From NCBI GenBank assembly GCA_017550685.1, contig JAFZOJ010000037.1:36639-100638 (forward strand): 64,000 bases of DNA. The letters run 5' to 3'. Shown here piece after piece: positions 7,269-15,016 of the stretch (position 1 is the first letter of the stretch; each line of letters opens with the position of its first letter). Under the pieces are notes generated by a model that saw only the letters and a list, made by a program, of their open reading frames with translations, was not told the DNA's origin and ran no database searches. Position numbers and translations under genes: made by a program. The DNA is from Treponema sp. Its GTDB lineage: Bacteria > Spirochaetota > Spirochaetia > Treponematales > Treponemataceae.

Positions 7269-8300
7269 TTATGCCTGCAGCGCTGTAACAGCTACTGTTG
7301 CAATAATATCATCTACATTACATCCGCGGCTAAGGTCGTTGAGAGGCTTTGCGAAGCCCTGACAAACTGGGCCAATTGCCATCCAGCCACCCATGCGCTG
7401 GCAGATCTTATAGCCGATGTTGCCGGCGTTGATATTTGGGAAGATGAAGGTGTTTGCGTGGCCTGCTACTTTGCTGCCTGGGGCTTTGAGTTCGCCTACT
7501 TCTGGAGCTACGGCTGCATCAAACTGGAATTCTCCGTCCAATGCCAAGTCTGGAGCTGCGGCTTTTGCGAGTTCTGTTGCCTGCTGAACCTTTGAAACTG
7601 TGTCGTAGAATTTTGCGTCGTTTCCTGAGCCTTTTGTAGAGAAAGAAAGCATTGCAACGCGTGGTTCAATTCCTGCAATTTTCTTTGCTGTGTCGGCAGA
7701 AGCGAGTGCAATGTCGCAAAGCTCTTCTGCGCTTGGTTCAATGTTGATTGCACAGTCGCCGAATACTGCAACTCCTTCCGGTACATATGGGTTTCCGCCT
7801 TCTGGAGCAACCATGATAAAGCAGCTTGAAACTGTCTTAAAGCCAGGAGCTGTTTTGATTACCTGGAGTCCTGGGCGCAATGTATTTGCTGTTGAGTGGC
7901 ATGCACCAGAAACAAATCCGTCTGCATCGCCTGCCTTAAGGATGAGTGCACCGTACATTGTGTGATCCTTAAGAATTGCGGCCTTAGCTGCTGCAACGTC
8001 TGCATATTCTGGTTCGCCAGTTTTCTTGTTGATTTTTCCTTCACGAGCCTTAAAAAGAAGCTCTGCATATTTGTCTGCGTTTGCATCCTTTGCCGGGTCA
8101 ACGATTGTAACTCCGCTCAAGTCTACATTGCTTCCGCTTGCTTTAATGTCTTCGTCGCTGCCAATCAAAATGATTTTTGCGATTCCGTCTTTTACGATTT
8201 TTGATGCTGCTTCAACAACGCGCTTGTCTTCACCTTCGCAAAGAACGATTGTCTTACCTGCAGCCTTTGCCTTATTTAATAATTCATCTACAAATTTCAT
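7269..8300 (-). CDS. pta: Phosphate acetyltransferase
   Basis: Interconverts acetyl-CoA and acetyl phosphate, the step before ATP formation by acetate kinase in fermentative metabolism. The 343-residue protein matches the short Pta form throughout: MKFVDELLNKAKAAGKTIVL, DKRVVEAASKIVKDGIAKII, GLVSGA-like DGFVSGACHSTANTLRPGLQ, and C-terminal ANTFIFPNINAGNIGYK and GPVCQGFAKPLNDLSRG. The start at 8300 is preceded by GGAGG 5 bases away; an upstream TTG at 8312 lies inside that ribosome site and is rejected. No ackA is in the window. Confidence 0.95.
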   Translation of the reverse strand: MKFVDELLNKAKAAGKTIVLCEGEDKRVVEAASKIVKDGIAKIILIGSDEDIKASGSNVDLSGVTIVDPAKDANADKYAELLFKAREGKINKKTGEPEYADVAAAKAAILKDHTMYGALILKAGDADGFVSGACHSTANTLRPGLQVIKTAPGFKTVSSCFIMVAPEGGNPYVPEGVAVFGDCAINIEPSAEELCDIALASADTAKKIAGIEPRVAMLSFSTKGSGNDAKFYDTVSKVQQATELAKAAAPDLALDGEFQFDAAVAPEVGELKAPGSKVAGHANTFIFPNINAGNIGYKICQRMGGWMAIGPVCQGFAKPLNDLSRGCNVDDIIATVAVTALQA

Positions 8301-8317
8301 ATATGCCTCCAAAAAAC

Positions 8318-8345
8318 GTCATTGCCGTGCTCGACACGGCAATCT
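8318..8345. repeat. Short palindromic repeat, family A variant
   Basis: GTCATTGCCGTGCTCGACACGGCAATCT forms a near-perfect hairpin (TTGCCGTG/CACGGCAA) and matches the design of the family A repeats elsewhere (GTCATTCCCGTGCTTGACACGGGAATCT at 63110-63136). It lies just upstream of pta. Confidence 0.65.
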
Positions 8346-8407
8346 ATTAATAAAATATCGCAAACGGCCGTTTTTTTCAATGGAGTTTCTTGTCGCAAAA
8401 ACTACGA

Positions 8408-8436
8408 TTGATATTTTAATATTAAGTAACTATTTT
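8408..8436 (+). promoter_or_regulatory. Promoter of the hicAB pair
   Basis: TTGATA (8408-8413), 17-base spacer, TATTTT (8431-8436). The first ATG of hicA is about 20 bases downstream without a recognisable ribosome site. Confidence 0.5.
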
Positions 8437-8456
8437 TAGTTGCAAATTATCATATT

Positions 8457-8729
8457 ATGAATTATATTATTTATATGGGTAAAAAAGAAAAACTGATAAA
8501 AAGGCTAAAATCAAAACCTAAAGATTTTACTTTTGATGAAGCAGAAACGTTACTGGGGTGTTTATCCTATAGTAGGTCAAACAAAGGAAAAACTAGTGGC
8601 TCTAGAGTAATGTTTACTTCAAGTGTACATCCCTCTATTTTGCTTCATAAACCACATCCTAATAACGAATTAAAGGGTTATCAGGTTCAGCAGCTAATTG
8701 ATATTTTAGAAGAGGAAGGTCTTATATGA
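8457..8729 (+). CDS. hicA: HicA-type toxin (YcfA-like)
   Basis: A 90-residue protein of the longer HicA subfamily: GKKEKLIKRLKSKPKDFTFD, then GKTSGSRVMF and ILLHKPHPNNELKGYQ, ending DILEEEGLI. In this subfamily the GSR...HKPHP arrangement is usual. Predicted ribonuclease toxin. The first ATG (8457) and MGKKEKL (8475) are both possible starts; neither has a Shine-Dalgarno site, and the alignment with the family begins at MGKKEKL. It overlaps hicB by four bases (ATGA). Confidence 0.88.
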   Translation: MNYIIYMGKKEKLIKRLKSKPKDFTFDEAETLLGCLSYSRSNKGKTSGSRVMFTSSVHPSILLHKPHPNNELKGYQVQQLIDILEEEGLI

Positions 8730-9064
8730 AAAATATAATTGAATACAAAGGATATGTTGGAAGTATTGAATTCTCGGAAGAAGATTCTATCTTTTTTGGT
8801 AAAGTTCAAGGAGTTCGTACACTTATTTCTTATGAGGGTGCTTCGGCTTCAGAGCTTATAAATGATTTTCACGGAGCTATTGATGATTATCTGGAATTAT
8901 GTAAAGCAGAAGGAATTGAACCAGAAAAAGCATATAAGGGTTCTTTTAATATTCGGGTAAAACCAGAACTTCATAAAAAAGCTGCCATTTATGCAATGGA
9001 GCACGATATTACTTTAAACAGTTTTGTTGAAAATTCGATAGAAAAAGTCCTTGCTGCATTTTAG
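8726..9064 (+). CDS. hicB: HicB antitoxin with ribbon-helix-helix domain
   Basis: A 112-residue protein: an N-terminal HicB fold (YKGYVGSIEFSEEDSIFFGK, GVRTLISYEGASASEL) followed by a C-terminal Arc/MetJ-like segment from about residue 75 (FNIRVKPELHKKAAIYAMEH, DITLNSFVENSI). It should neutralise HicA and, through the ribbon-helix-helix, repress its own promoter. The start overlaps the hicA stop, giving coupled translation. The LytTR regulator gene starts 17 bases later in the same direction. Confidence 0.9.
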   Translation: MKNIIEYKGYVGSIEFSEEDSIFFGKVQGVRTLISYEGASASELINDFHGAIDDYLELCKAEGIEPEKAYKGSFNIRVKPELHKKAAIYAMEHDITLNSFVENSIEKVLAAF

Positions 9065-9081
9065 GATTTTGTAAATTAAAA

Positions 9082-9792
9082 ATGTTCAGAATTGCTATTT
9101 GTGAAGATGAAAAAGTTATACTCGAATATGAAAGCTCGCTGGTAAACCAGTGGGGCGAGGCGCGGGGATGTAAGCTGGAGTTTGATGAATATGTTTCGGC
9201 GGAGCAGTTTCTTTTTGAAAGTGAAGATAAGGCGCCTTATGATGTTTTGATTTTTGATATTCAGATGAAGGCTCTGAACGGCATGGAGCTTGCAAAAAAG
9301 CTCAGGGCCCGCGGTTGTGATTCTGCGCTGATTTTTGTTACCGGCGTAAAGGATTATGCAATTGAAGGCTATGAAGTTGGAGCTGTACGATATATTTTAA
9401 AGCCTGTAAAGGCTGAAGTTTTGAGTGAACTTTTGGACACAATTTATGCCGAGCGACAAAACCAGCAAGAAGACTTTTTTGTGTTGGGGCAGGGCGCGGA
9501 ACTTGAACGAATCCCTGTTGAAAAAATAATTTATATAGAAGCCCGCGGACATTATGTTTATATGAAGGGCGCAGACTTTGAACGCGAATGGAAATCTTCT
9601 TTTTCGCAGGCAAGCGCAGGTTTTGAAGAAAAAAACTTTTTCTGCTTGAGGCGTGGTCTTCTTGTAAACTTAAAGCATGTTTCTAAAATTACAAGAACTG
9701 ATTGTGTGCTCGACGACGGGGAATCGCTCCCGGTTGCGCGAGGTGTGTATAAAGCTTTGAATGAGGCGTTTATAAAATGTTTCTGCAAATAA
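9082..9792 (+). CDS. LytTR-family response regulator
   Basis: A 236-residue transcription regulator: receiver domain 1-118 with acidic pair ED (7-9), phosphorylatable D59 in DVLIFDIQM, T in FVTGVK and K in ILKPVK; LytTR DNA-binding domain from about 135 to 233 with IIYIEARGHYVYMK and FFCLRRGLLVNLKHV. It is of the AgrA/ComE type. The partner kinase gene follows at 9903 and two ABC exporters after it, so it probably controls the exporters; a candidate binding site lies at 10745-10775. Confidence 0.92.
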   Translation: MFRIAICEDEKVILEYESSLVNQWGEARGCKLEFDEYVSAEQFLFESEDKAPYDVLIFDIQMKALNGMELAKKLRARGCDSALIFVTGVKDYAIEGYEVGAVRYILKPVKAEVLSELLDTIYAERQNQQEDFFVLGQGAELERIPVEKIIYIEARGHYVYMKGADFEREWKSSFSQASAGFEEKNFFCLRRGLLVNLKHVSKITRTDCVLDDGESLPVARGVYKALNEAFIKCFCK

Positions 9793-9881
9793 GAGATTGT
9801 CGGGTCAAGCCCGACAATGACATAGGTTCGTCATGTCAATGCCAGAGATTGTGTCATGTTCGGGCTTGACCCGGACATCTC
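9793..9881. repeat. Two family A palindromes
   Basis: GAGATTGTCGGGTCAAGC...ATGACA (9793-9822) and the inverse form with CGGGCTTGACCCGG (9854-9881). The second contributes TTGACC (9866-9871), which can serve as the -35 box of the downstream kinase gene. Confidence 0.8.
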
Positions 9882-9896
9882 TTGTTAAGGTATAAT
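9866..9896 (+). promoter_or_regulatory. Candidate promoter of the histidine kinase gene
   Basis: TTGACC lies in a palindromic repeat (9866-9871), followed after 19 bases by a consensus TATAAT (9891-9896). The ATG starts six bases after the -10 box, implying a leaderless mRNA. The 19-base spacer is on the long side, so the -35 assignment is uncertain. Confidence 0.45.
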
Positions 9897-9902
9897 GCAT
9901 TT

Positions 9903-10643
9903 ATGAGCTTGTTAATAAAGTTACTTCTAATCTGCGTACTCTGTATCATTATATCTGTCACGCTCACTATACTTATCCTCAAAGCAAAATATGACAAGCG
10001 GTTGTCAGATTTTCAGGACAGCGTTCTCAAAAAGCAGCGGGATGAAGTTCAGAATATTTACCAGACTATGCGGGCCTGGCGACATGACTATCACAATCAC
10101 ATTCAGTCAATTAAAGCTATGATTGCAATGCAGAAGTTTGAAGAGCTGGATGCTTACCTTGGTACACTTGAACAGGACCTGGATAGCATAGACATTGCAA
10201 TCCGTACCGGCAACGTTGGACTTGATGCAATCTTGAGCAGTAAGGTTTCCATTGCCCGCAAAAATAATATAGAAGTAAACTGCACAGCAAAGGTTCCGTC
10301 CGAACTTAAAATAAGCGACGTTCATCTTTGCGCAATTGTAGGAAACCTCTTGGACAATGCAATCGAAGCGTGTGAAAAAATAAAGGGCGGGGCAGATCCA
10401 ACTCTCCCAGCAAAATTTATCCGCATTTACATAGGCCTTTTCAAAGAGCAGCTTTATATTTCGGTTTCAAATTCTACAAACGCAAAACATCGCAGACGGC
10501 TTAATGAACTTGTTACGTCGAAGCTTGGCGAACACGGATTTGGGCTTAGGCGCATAGATAAAATTGCGGAAAAGTATGATGGTTTTGTAAACCGCAAAAA
10601 TGAACCGGGAATTTTTGCTACTGAGGTGATGATTCCATTGTAG
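9903..10643 (+). CDS. Minimal GHKL sensor histidine kinase (AgrC/NatK type)
   Basis: A 246-residue kinase. Residues 2-27 form one membrane segment (SLLIKLLLICVLCIIISVTL), then a coiled region, the H-box MRAWRHDYHNHIQ with H61 or H64 as phospho-acceptor, the N-box NLLDNAIEA near 150, and G-box region HGFGLRRIDKIAEKYDG. It lacks the multi-pass sensor domain of AgrC, so what it senses is unclear; the exporter could be its input, as in some antibiotic-sensing systems (inference). The ATG at 9903 is preferred over an upstream TTG at 9882 because the -10 box lies between them. Partner of the LytTR regulator. Confidence 0.88.
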   Translation: MSLLIKLLLICVLCIIISVTLTILILKAKYDKRLSDFQDSVLKKQRDEVQNIYQTMRAWRHDYHNHIQSIKAMIAMQKFEELDAYLGTLEQDLDSIDIAIRTGNVGLDAILSSKVSIARKNNIEVNCTAKVPSELKISDVHLCAIVGNLLDNAIEACEKIKGGADPTLPAKFIRIYIGLFKEQLYISVSNSTNAKHRRRLNELVTSKLGEHGFGLRRIDKIAEKYDGFVNRKNEPGIFATEVMIPL

Positions 10644-10667
10644 TCCGTCATGGTGCCTTTGTAAGCC

Positions 10668-10730
10668 GTCATCCCGAACTTGTTTCGGGATCTCTTATTC
10701 AATAGATGCTGAAACAAGTTCAGCATGACG
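10668..10730. repeat. Family B palindrome pair
   Basis: Two hairpins: CCCGAACTTGTTTCGGG (inside 10668-10694) and GATGCTGAAACAAGTTCAGC (10705-10724 onward). The same pair layout recurs at 15425-15494 and 19901-19970; a single copy is translated inside the rluA-like gene. Confidence 0.8.
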
Positions 10731-10744
10731 ATTGTTTTCTTGCA

Positions 10745-10775
10745 ATTCGTGTATGTTTTTTTACATTTCGTGCAC
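10745..10775 (+). promoter_or_regulatory. Candidate LytTR binding site upstream of the exporters
   Basis: Direct repeats ATTCGTGTA (10745-10753) and TTTCGTGCA (10766-10774), with their TTCGTG cores 21 bases apart, i.e. two helix turns on the same face. LytTR regulators bind direct repeats with this spacing. A CATAAT -10 box follows at 10815-10820 with a poor -35, as expected for an activated promoter, and the exporter ATG at 10846. Confidence 0.5.
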
Positions 10776-10845
10776 ATCCCGCCAGATTGCACTTTTTTTA
10801 TGATATATTTCACCCATAATAAAATTAAGGGGGTTTTGTTAGGTT

Positions 10846-12795
10846 ATGAAAAACGCTCAAAAAACTAAGCGCAATAATATTTTTCAGAACGCGTTTATTA
10901 TCTACAAGGCTATGTTCAAACGCTATCCGACAGCTATTCCGCTTGTGATTGTGTACATCATCATTTCGGTGGCACTGCCTTTTGTTAATACACTCATTCC
11001 TGCAATGGCAATAAAGGGTATTACGAGCCGCAGTGTAAAAATCTTTCTGGAATACATTGGAATTGCTGTTGCCATTATGTGTGTGTTTTCGGGAATCAAG
11101 CTCTTTTGTGAATCAAAAATGCAGATGAAGCATACCTACAACAGAATCAGTGTTTTTATGATGAACTTTATTAAAAAGGCAATCAACACTGACTATCTGA
11201 ATATTGAACCTCAGCCAAAGCAAAAGATTATGGGAAAAGGTGTTCAGGGTGTTAGCAGTAACTACGAGGGTGCCGAAGAGGTTTCTACACTTTCGATTCA
11301 CCTTGTTACAATTGTTCTTGGAATCTTCAGTTATGGAACTGTGATTTTTGTTCTGGACTGGAGGATTCTTGCCATTACTCTGGGTATGTTTGTTGCCGAT
11401 GTTTTAATCCGTAATCATGCCGTAAAGTTTGGTGACAGCCACCGCGAAAGCTTTTCTGAGCCATGGCGTAAAATAAATTATTATGAACGCAACAGCATGA
11501 ACATAAGTGCAGGCAAGGATATCCGCATTTTTGGTCTTAAAAAACTTTTTGATTATCATTTTGATTTGATGATTAATACCTACAGAAAGTTCCGCTACAA
11601 GTATCAGCTCAAGTGGTATTATCCGACAATTTCTGATACTGCCTTTAATGTTACCCGCGACTGGCTTGCCTATACACTTTTGATTCACAAGGTTTTGAGC
11701 GGTCAGATTGATGCTACAACCTTTACTGTTTATCTGGGAATCATAGCAAGTTTTTCTCAGTATATTTACGACGTTTCAATGCACTTTGCAAACCTTCGCG
11801 ATGCAAGTCATCAGTTCAATGATTATCATGAGTTTATGGAGCAGAAGGATGTGTTTGAACACCATGTCATTCCCGCACTTGATGCGGGAATCTCTGAGAA
11901 AGATTGTCGGGTCAAGCCCGACAATGACACAGAGGGCGCTGGCAATGACACAGAGGGCGCTGGCAATGACACAAAGGGCGCTGGTAATGACACAATGGTC
12001 GCTCCATCCATCGAATTCCGGAACGTCAGTTTTACTTACGAGGGCAGCGAAAAACCTGTTCTTACAAACGTAAGCTTCAAAATAAATGCCGACGAAAAAA
12101 TTGCTCTGGTTGGAAATAACGGAGCCGGTAAAACAACAATCGTTAAGCTTTTGTGCGGACTTTACCCACCGACAAGCGGCGAGATTTTGATTGACGGAAA
12201 AAGTATAAACGACATTGGCGTAGAAAAATATCAGGATATGATTAGCGTTCTATTCCAGGATACTTCGCCGATCGCACTCTCTATTGCAGAAAATGTCTGC
12301 GGCTGCGAGCCTCAGGATGCCGACAAAAAGAAGCTGGAGGACTGTCTTAAAAAAGCAGGCCTTCTGGAAAAGGTAAATACTCTTGCCAAAAAAGAAGAAA
12401 CCTACATCACCCAGACTCTTGATGAAAAAGGCGTCGTGCTTTCCGGTGGTGAAACACAAAAGCTTCTTCTTGCAAAGGCAATGTACAAGGACGGACCAAT
12501 GCTCATTCTTGACGAGCCTACAAGTGCCCTTGACCCTATTGCAGAAAGCCGTATCTACGAAGAATACAATCAGCTGGCAGACAAGAAAACTGCTGTATTT
12601 ATTTCGCACCGCCTTGCAAGTACAAAGTTCTGTGACCGCATTCTGTTTCTTGATGGCGGACAGATTGTCGAAGAAGGTAGTCACGACCAGCTTATGAAAA
12701 ACGGCGGCAAGTATCGTGAGATTTTTGATATTCAGAGCCATTACTATAAAGAGGACAATGGTGAAGAGGGATTGTCGGGTCAAGCCCGACAATGA
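10846..12795 (+). CDS. ABC exporter, fused permease and ATPase, with in-frame repeat insertions
   Basis: A 649-residue ABC transporter half: transmembrane domain about 20-335 with segments such as IPLVIVYIIISVALPFVN and ILAITLGMFVADVLI, and an ATPase domain about 387-635 with Walker A GNNGAGKTT (423), signature LSGGE (531) and Walker B MLILDEP (552). It probably pairs with the next gene as a heterodimeric exporter. The linker (about residues 340-382) is derived from palindromic repeats: ALDAGISEKDCRVKPDND, followed by the seven-residue repeat NDT(E/K)GAG three times. The last residues SGQARQ and the TGA stop also come from a repeat. Substrate unknown; LytTR control suggests a peptide or antimicrobial. 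Confidence 0.9.
   Translation: MKNAQKTKRNNIFQNAFIIYKAMFKRYPTAIPLVIVYIIISVALPFVNTLIPAMAIKGITSRSVKIFLEYIGIAVAIMCVFSGIKLFCESKMQMKHTYNRISVFMMNFIKKAINTDYLNIEPQPKQKIMGKGVQGVSSNYEGAEEVSTLSIHLVTIVLGIFSYGTVIFVLDWRILAITLGMFVADVLIRNHAVKFGDSHRESFSEPWRKINYYERNSMNISAGKDIRIFGLKKLFDYHFDLMINTYRKFRYKYQLKWYYPTISDTAFNVTRDWLAYTLLIHKVLSGQIDATTFTVYLGIIASFSQYIYDVSMHFANLRDASHQFNDYHEFMEQKDVFEHHVIPALDAGISEKDCRVKPDNDTEGAGNDTEGAGNDTKGAGNDTMVAPSIEFRNVSFTYEGSEKPVLTNVSFKINADEKIALVGNNGAGKTTIVKLLCGLYPPTSGEILIDGKSINDIGVEKYQDMISVLFQDTSPIALSIAENVCGCEPQDADKKKLEDCLKKAGLLEKVNTLAKKEETYITQTLDEKGVVLSGGETQKLLLAKAMYKDGPMLILDEPTSALDPIAESRIYEEYNQLADKKTAVFISHRLASTKFCDRILFLDGGQIVEEGSHDQLMKNGGKYREIFDIQSHYYKEDNGEEGLSGQARQ
11865..11985. repeat. 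Palindromic repeats plus 21-base tandem repeat inside an ABC exporter gene
   Basis: A hairpin CATTCCCGCA/TGCGGGAATC region (11865-11893), a family A palindrome (11901-11929), then three 21-base tandem copies (11923-11985) coding NDTEGAG, NDTEGAG and NDTKGAG. The frame stays open throughout, in the linker between membrane and ATPase domains. Confidence 0.85.
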
Positions 12796-12848
12796 CAAGG
12801 GAGTGCACGAGAGTGACATGTCATTCCCGGGCTTGACCCGGGAATCTC
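12770..12848. repeat. Family A palindrome pair overlapping the exporter stop codon
   Basis: GATTGTCGGGTCAAGCCCGA (12770-12789 onward) contains the last codons and supplies the TGA stop; the second hairpin CCCGGGCTTGACCCGGG lies at 12827-12843. The next exporter's ribosome site follows. Confidence 0.85.
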
Positions 12849-12866
12849 AACTTAAGGAGAAATTTT

Positions 12867-14720
12867 ATGAAAACAAATAAACATGCTACACAGGGAACAG
12901 TTCAAAAAGTGTTATCATTAACTCATCGCATTGTTCCGGGTTATATAACCTTTGTTTTTATGGTTAAGATGATTGCTGCATTTCAGCCTTTTGTTTCAAT
13001 CTATTTTTCAAGCCTCATTTTGGACGGACTTTTCAGAATGGATTCGTTTGAATCAATTTTCAAAAACGTCATCATCATGCTTGTCATCGACGCGGTGCTT
13101 GTTCTTATCCGCTGGGGTCTTGAATTAATCAACTGGGTTAAAAAGCACGAGCTTACTCAAAAAATCAACAAGATGCTGGTAGATAAAACTATGGACCTTG
13201 ATTTTGATATTCTTGAAAAGCACGAAACCCTTGATATGTATAAAAAAGCCAAGGATGGAATGACTGCCGGCGGAGATATCAGAAGCTTTATTGATAATCT
13301 TGCAGGCTTGATTGAAAAGATTTCTACCATTGTTTATTCGCTTGTGCTGCTTGTTCCGCTTTTCATTCCTCGTGCCGCCTCAGAAACCGGCGCCCTGACT
13401 GGACTTGGTTACTTCCTCAATCAGTGGTACAGCTTTACAATCATGCTTGTTGTTCTTGCTGTTCACGTAATCATGTCTTACAAGACAAACAAAAAAGCAT
13501 CTCAGCTTCAGATGGAGTTTTTTGAAAAGAACGTTTCTTACAACAGATACTTTGGTTACTGGTTCAGTCTGATTTTTGATTACTCAATCGGTAAGTACAT
13601 CCGTCTTTACAAGATGCAGAAGCTTATGATAAAGCGTGTTCAGGAAACAAACGACAAGCTCGAAGCCGAAGGTAATGCCTGGATAAACAAGAACCTTAAG
13701 ATTTCTATGGTTCCTATTGTTTCGCAGGCCTTTATGCAGCTTGCAAGCTATGTCTTTGTCGGACTCAAGGCTGTCTTTGGTTTAATCAGTACAGGTAAAT
13801 GTATTATGTATGTTTCAAGCTACACCAAGCTTGTAGAAAGCATTACAGGAATTTCTGATAACTTTGTAAACCTCAAAATGGAAAGCCGTTATCTTTCCTT
13901 CTTCTATGATTATATGGAAATTAAGAACAAGCGCTACGACGGAACAATCCCGACAGAAAAGCGCGACGACAATGTTTTTGAAATTGAATTCCGTGATGTT
14001 TCCTTTAAGTATGCAAATGCAGATACCTGGGCCCTGCGCCATGTAAACCAGAAAATCACTCTGGGAACAAAAAATGCAGTTGTAGGAAAAAACGGTGCGG
14101 GTAAGACAACCTTTATCAAACTCCTTTGCCGCCTGTATGAACCAACTGAAGGACAGATCCTGCTCAACGGTGTGGACATCCGCTATTATAATAACGAAGA
14201 ATACGCCAAGCTTTTTGCAATCGTTTTCCAGGACTTCAATTTGTTCAGCTTCCCTCTGGGCGAAAATGTTGCCGGTGGTGTTGATTATGACCGTGACCGC
14301 GCAGTTAAATGCCTTGAGTCTGCCGGCTTTGGCGAGCGTCTTGCCAAAATGGAAAAAGGCCTGGACACTCCGCTTTACCAGTATGATGATGAAAACGGTG
14401 TAGAAATAAGTGGTGGTGAAGCTCAAAAAATTGCAATTGCACGCTCTCTTTACAAGGACGCACCTTTTGTAATTATGGACGAGCCTACATCAGCCCTGGA
14501 CCCTGTCGCTGAATACGAAATCTATCAGCGTTTTGACCAGATGGTAGAAGGTAAAACTTCTATATACATCAGTCACCGAATGTCTTCCTGCCGCTTCTGC
14601 GATAACATCATCGTTTTTGACGAAGGAAAAATCATAGAGCTGGGAAGTCACGACAAGCTCATGTCAAACAAGGGCTTATACAGCGAACTTTGGAACGCTC
14701 AGGCACAGTATTATGCATAA
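12867..14720 (+). CDS. ABC exporter, fused permease and ATPase
   Basis: A 617-residue half-transporter: membrane domain to about residue 330 with segments including GYITFVFMVKMIAAFQPFV and FTIMLVVLAVHVIMSY, and an ATPase domain from about 371 with EFRDVSFKYANADTWALRHV, Walker A GKNGAGKTT (406), Q-loop VFQDF, signature ISGGE and Walker B FVIMDEP. AAGGAG lies seven bases before the ATG. It is similar in layout to the preceding gene and probably forms the second half of the same exporter. Unlike its partner it carries no repeat-derived linker. Confidence 0.92.
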   Translation: MKTNKHATQGTVQKVLSLTHRIVPGYITFVFMVKMIAAFQPFVSIYFSSLILDGLFRMDSFESIFKNVIIMLVIDAVLVLIRWGLELINWVKKHELTQKINKMLVDKTMDLDFDILEKHETLDMYKKAKDGMTAGGDIRSFIDNLAGLIEKISTIVYSLVLLVPLFIPRAASETGALTGLGYFLNQWYSFTIMLVVLAVHVIMSYKTNKKASQLQMEFFEKNVSYNRYFGYWFSLIFDYSIGKYIRLYKMQKLMIKRVQETNDKLEAEGNAWINKNLKISMVPIVSQAFMQLASYVFVGLKAVFGLISTGKCIMYVSSYTKLVESITGISDNFVNLKMESRYLSFFYDYMEIKNKRYDGTIPTEKRDDNVFEIEFRDVSFKYANADTWALRHVNQKITLGTKNAVVGKNGAGKTTFIKLLCRLYEPTEGQILLNGVDIRYYNNEEYAKLFAIVFQDFNLFSFPLGENVAGGVDYDRDRAVKCLESAGFGERLAKMEKGLDTPLYQYDDENGVEISGGEAQKIAIARSLYKDAPFVIMDEPTSALDPVAEYEIYQRFDQMVEGKTSIYISHRMSSCRFCDNIIVFDEGKIIELGSHDKLMSNKGLYSELWNAQAQYYA

Positions 14721-14740
14721 TGAAACAGCGACGATGACTG

Positions 14741-14951
14741 GGCTTCCGCATTATAAATAAGAAATATTTATATGGTGGCTCCCAGTCACAAAACGGTAGT
14801 CAAAAGCGCGCGATATCGCGCTTGACGCTGTCTGTTGTAGTGGAACTATAAAATGCCGCTCACGCGGCATCAACAGACAGAGTCATTTTGCCTACCGTTT
14901 TGTTCCTTTGCGCCACGCAATCATCTTTCAATATTTATAATGCGTAAGCCC
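14741..14951 (+). repeat. Large structured element, copy E1 (candidate structured RNA)
   Basis: Nested stems: outer GGGCTT/AAGCCC and CGCATTATAAATA/TATTTATAATGCG (748-760 and 931-943 of this 14 kb stretch), GTGGC/GCCAC (14775-14779, 14912-14916), P2 ACAAAACGGTAG/CTACCGTTTTGT (14788-14799, 14892-14903), P3 palindrome GCGCGATATCGCGC (14808-14821), P4 CTGTCTGTTG/CAACAGACAG (14828-14837, 14871-14880) capped by ATGCCGC-TCAC-GCGGCAT. ACGATGAC occurs on both sides (14731-14738 and 14960-14967), which may be a target duplication. Related copies are at 21811, 31353 and 59986. It fills the whole gap between the exporter and the next gene. Confidence 0.8.
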
Positions 14952-15016
14952 TGGTAACAACGATGACAGCGCAATAAAAGTGTGCTAAAATATCCCTATA
15001 AATATAGGGGTATAAA

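Noticed and set aside
8301..8312. TTG start four codons upstream of pta
   Set aside because: Those codons overlap the GGAGG ribosome site that serves the ATG at 8300.
12250..12819. Open frame of 189 codons on the minus strand inside the ABC exporter
   Set aside because: It lies wholly opposite the conserved ATPase domain, whose motifs are intact, and its translation is Cys/Phe-rich without any family pattern.
14721..15016. tRNA or known small RNA in the 14.8 kb gap
   Set aside because: The fold is stem-rich but has no acceptor CCA, T-loop GTTCRANNC or anticodon arm, and it recurs as a repeat family.
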